From: Pleomorphomonas koreensis DSM 23070
GTDB lineage: Bacteria; Pseudomonadota; Alphaproteobacteria; Rhizobiales; Pleomorphomonadaceae
Reading direction: 5' to 3'
DNA: 64,000 nt
Assembly: GCF_000425185.1 (NCBI RefSeq)
Contig: NZ_AULH01000009.1
Coordinates: 124,001 to 188,000, forward strand
Below are positions 63,194 through 64,000 of the stretch, piece by piece (the first letter of the stretch is position 1; each line of letters begins with the position of its first letter). A program made the translations under genes and the position numbers. The notes beneath the pieces are model-generated. The model did no database searches. It was not told where the DNA came from and saw nothing but the letters and a program-made list of their open reading frames with translations.

Positions 63194-64000
63194 ATGCTGT
63201 TCATCAACGGGGCGATCTTCGACGGCGAGGCGCTGCTGCCGGCTGGCCATGCGCTGCTCGTCGAGGGCGGCCGCATCGCCCGCATCGCGCCGGGCGCCGC
63301 TTTCGCCGGCTATGCCGGCCCGACGATCGATGCCGCCGGCATGACCATCCTGCCCGGCCTGATCGACTGCCACGCCCATCTGGTGCTCGGCGGCGAACTC
63401 AACCCGGCCGCCGCCGTCACCGGCATCTCCCATGTCGAGCTGACGCTGCGCTGCCTCGAAAATGCGCTGGCGTCGCTGGCCGGCGGCGTCACCTCGCTGC
63501 GCGATCTTGGCGGCATCGACCATGTCGAATTGCGGGTGCGCGACGCCTTCAATTCCGGCCGGGTGTTCGGCCCGACCGTGCGCGCCGCCGGCAAGTTCAT
63601 CTGCATGACCGGCGGTACCAACTATTTCATCGCCCGTCAGGCCGACGGCCCCGACGAGGTGGTGAAGGCGGTGCGCGAGCAGATTCACGCCGGCTGCGAC
63701 TGCGTCAAGCTGATGGCCACCGGCGGCGTGCTGACCCCCGGCGTCCGGCTGGAGCACGCCCAGTTCACCTGCGAGGAGATGACCGCCGGCGTGAACGAGG
63801 CCCGCCGCTTCGGCCGGCCGGTCGCCTCGCACGCCATGACGCCGGCCGGCGTGCTCAACGCCGTGCGGGCCGGCGTCGGTTCCATCGAGCACGGCGTGCT
63901 GCTCGACGAGGAGTGCATCGACGAGATGCTGGCGCGCGACGTCGTGCTGGTGCCGACGCTGATGCCCTTCCAGCGCCTCCTGGCGAGCAACGCCGGCGGC
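63194..64000 (+). CDS. Amidohydrolase family protein, N-terminal part
   Basis: The frame is open to the end of the window (269 residues, incomplete). It has the cyclic amidohydrolase patterns: TILPGLIDCHAHLVLGGE with the metal ligands His60 and His62, CVKLMATGGVL with a Lys ligand, VASHAMT, and SIEHGVLLDEECIDEM. The group includes prolidase-like and imidazolonepropionase-like enzymes, so the substrate is open. GGAGG lies before ATG 63194. Confidence 0.85.
   Translation, partial: MLFINGAIFDGEALLPAGHALLVEGGRIARIAPGAAFAGYAGPTIDAAGMTILPGLIDCHAHLVLGGELNPAAAVTGISHVELTLRCLENALASLAGGVTSLRDLGGIDHVELRVRDAFNSGRVFGPTVRAAGKFICMTGGTNYFIARQADGPDEVVKAVREQIHAGCDCVKLMATGGVLTPGVRLEHAQFTCEEMTAGVNEARRFGRPVASHAMTPAGVLNAVRAGVGSIEHGVLLDEECIDEMLARDVVLVPTLMPFQRLLASNAGG

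Overview
The window is GC-rich DNA from an alphaproteobacterium, most likely of the order Hyphomicrobiales (Rhizobiales). The evidence is the gene content and order: a PopZ/DUF2497 protein near valS, a CcrM-type GANTC methyltransferase, the atpI-atpB-atpE-atpF'-atpF operon, DUF1127, a pcm-like gene before tolC, and LexA boxes of the alphaproteobacterial GAAC-N7-GAAC type. A methylofuran-synthase-like (DUF556) gene hints at a methylotroph-related lineage, but the genus cannot be fixed from the sequence.

Bases 1 to about 25970 are the right-hand part of a podovirus-type prophage. Its plus-strand late operon is almost gapless: large terminase, GNAT-like protein, portal, Bbp19-like protein, scaffold, major capsid, decoration protein, two tail tubular proteins, three or four internal virion proteins (one with a lytic transglycosylase domain, one a multidomain protein with ParB-like and RelA/SpoT-like regions), tail fibre genes, a DUF4376 protein, a membrane-anchored endolysin, a nested spanin pair and a small membrane protein. 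The one long gap in this operon lies before the capsid gene and holds a perfect 13-bp inverted repeat. Downstream, on the minus strand, are a Bro-N antirepressor, a small protein and a serine recombinase. Then comes an AT-rich plus-strand membrane protein that looks like a lysogenic-conversion cargo gene. No tyrosine integrase, repressor or replication genes are present; they presumably lie left of base 1. The order resembles Bordetella phage BPP-1-like podoviruses, but I see no diversity-generating retroelement.

Bases 26172-38900 are chromosomal: a pcm-like methyltransferase, tolC, popZ, a YnfA-family gene, a Ser/Thr-rich hypothetical, a LysR regulator divergent from DUF1127, valS (with a low-GC, foreign-looking internal segment), a phosphoesterase, and a minus-strand cluster folP-folB-folK followed by a DUF556/MfnB-like gene. 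A nucleoside deoxyribosyltransferase-like gene sits upstream of folP.

Bases 38942-53296 centre on DNA repair and methylation. uvrA and ssb diverge from a region with a LexA box. A PA0069-family radical SAM gene has its own LexA box overlapping a promoter that would give a nearly leaderless transcript. ccrM has a CtrA-like box upstream, and mutY follows. Between them lie a GNAT acetyltransferase, a Zn alcohol dehydrogenase, an HxlR regulator divergent from an NmrA-type oxidoreductase, a metallo-beta-lactamase-fold hydrolase overlapping a minimal zincin, a family-2 glycosyltransferase and a DUF1993 protein.

Bases 53344-64000 carry a DUF721/DciA-like gene, a DsbA-like thioredoxin, smc, the ATP synthase Fo operon with a good sigma-70 promoter and an intrinsic terminator, rnhB, aroC and the start of an amidohydrolase gene. 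Intergenic regions hold two small families of dispersed palindromic repeats.
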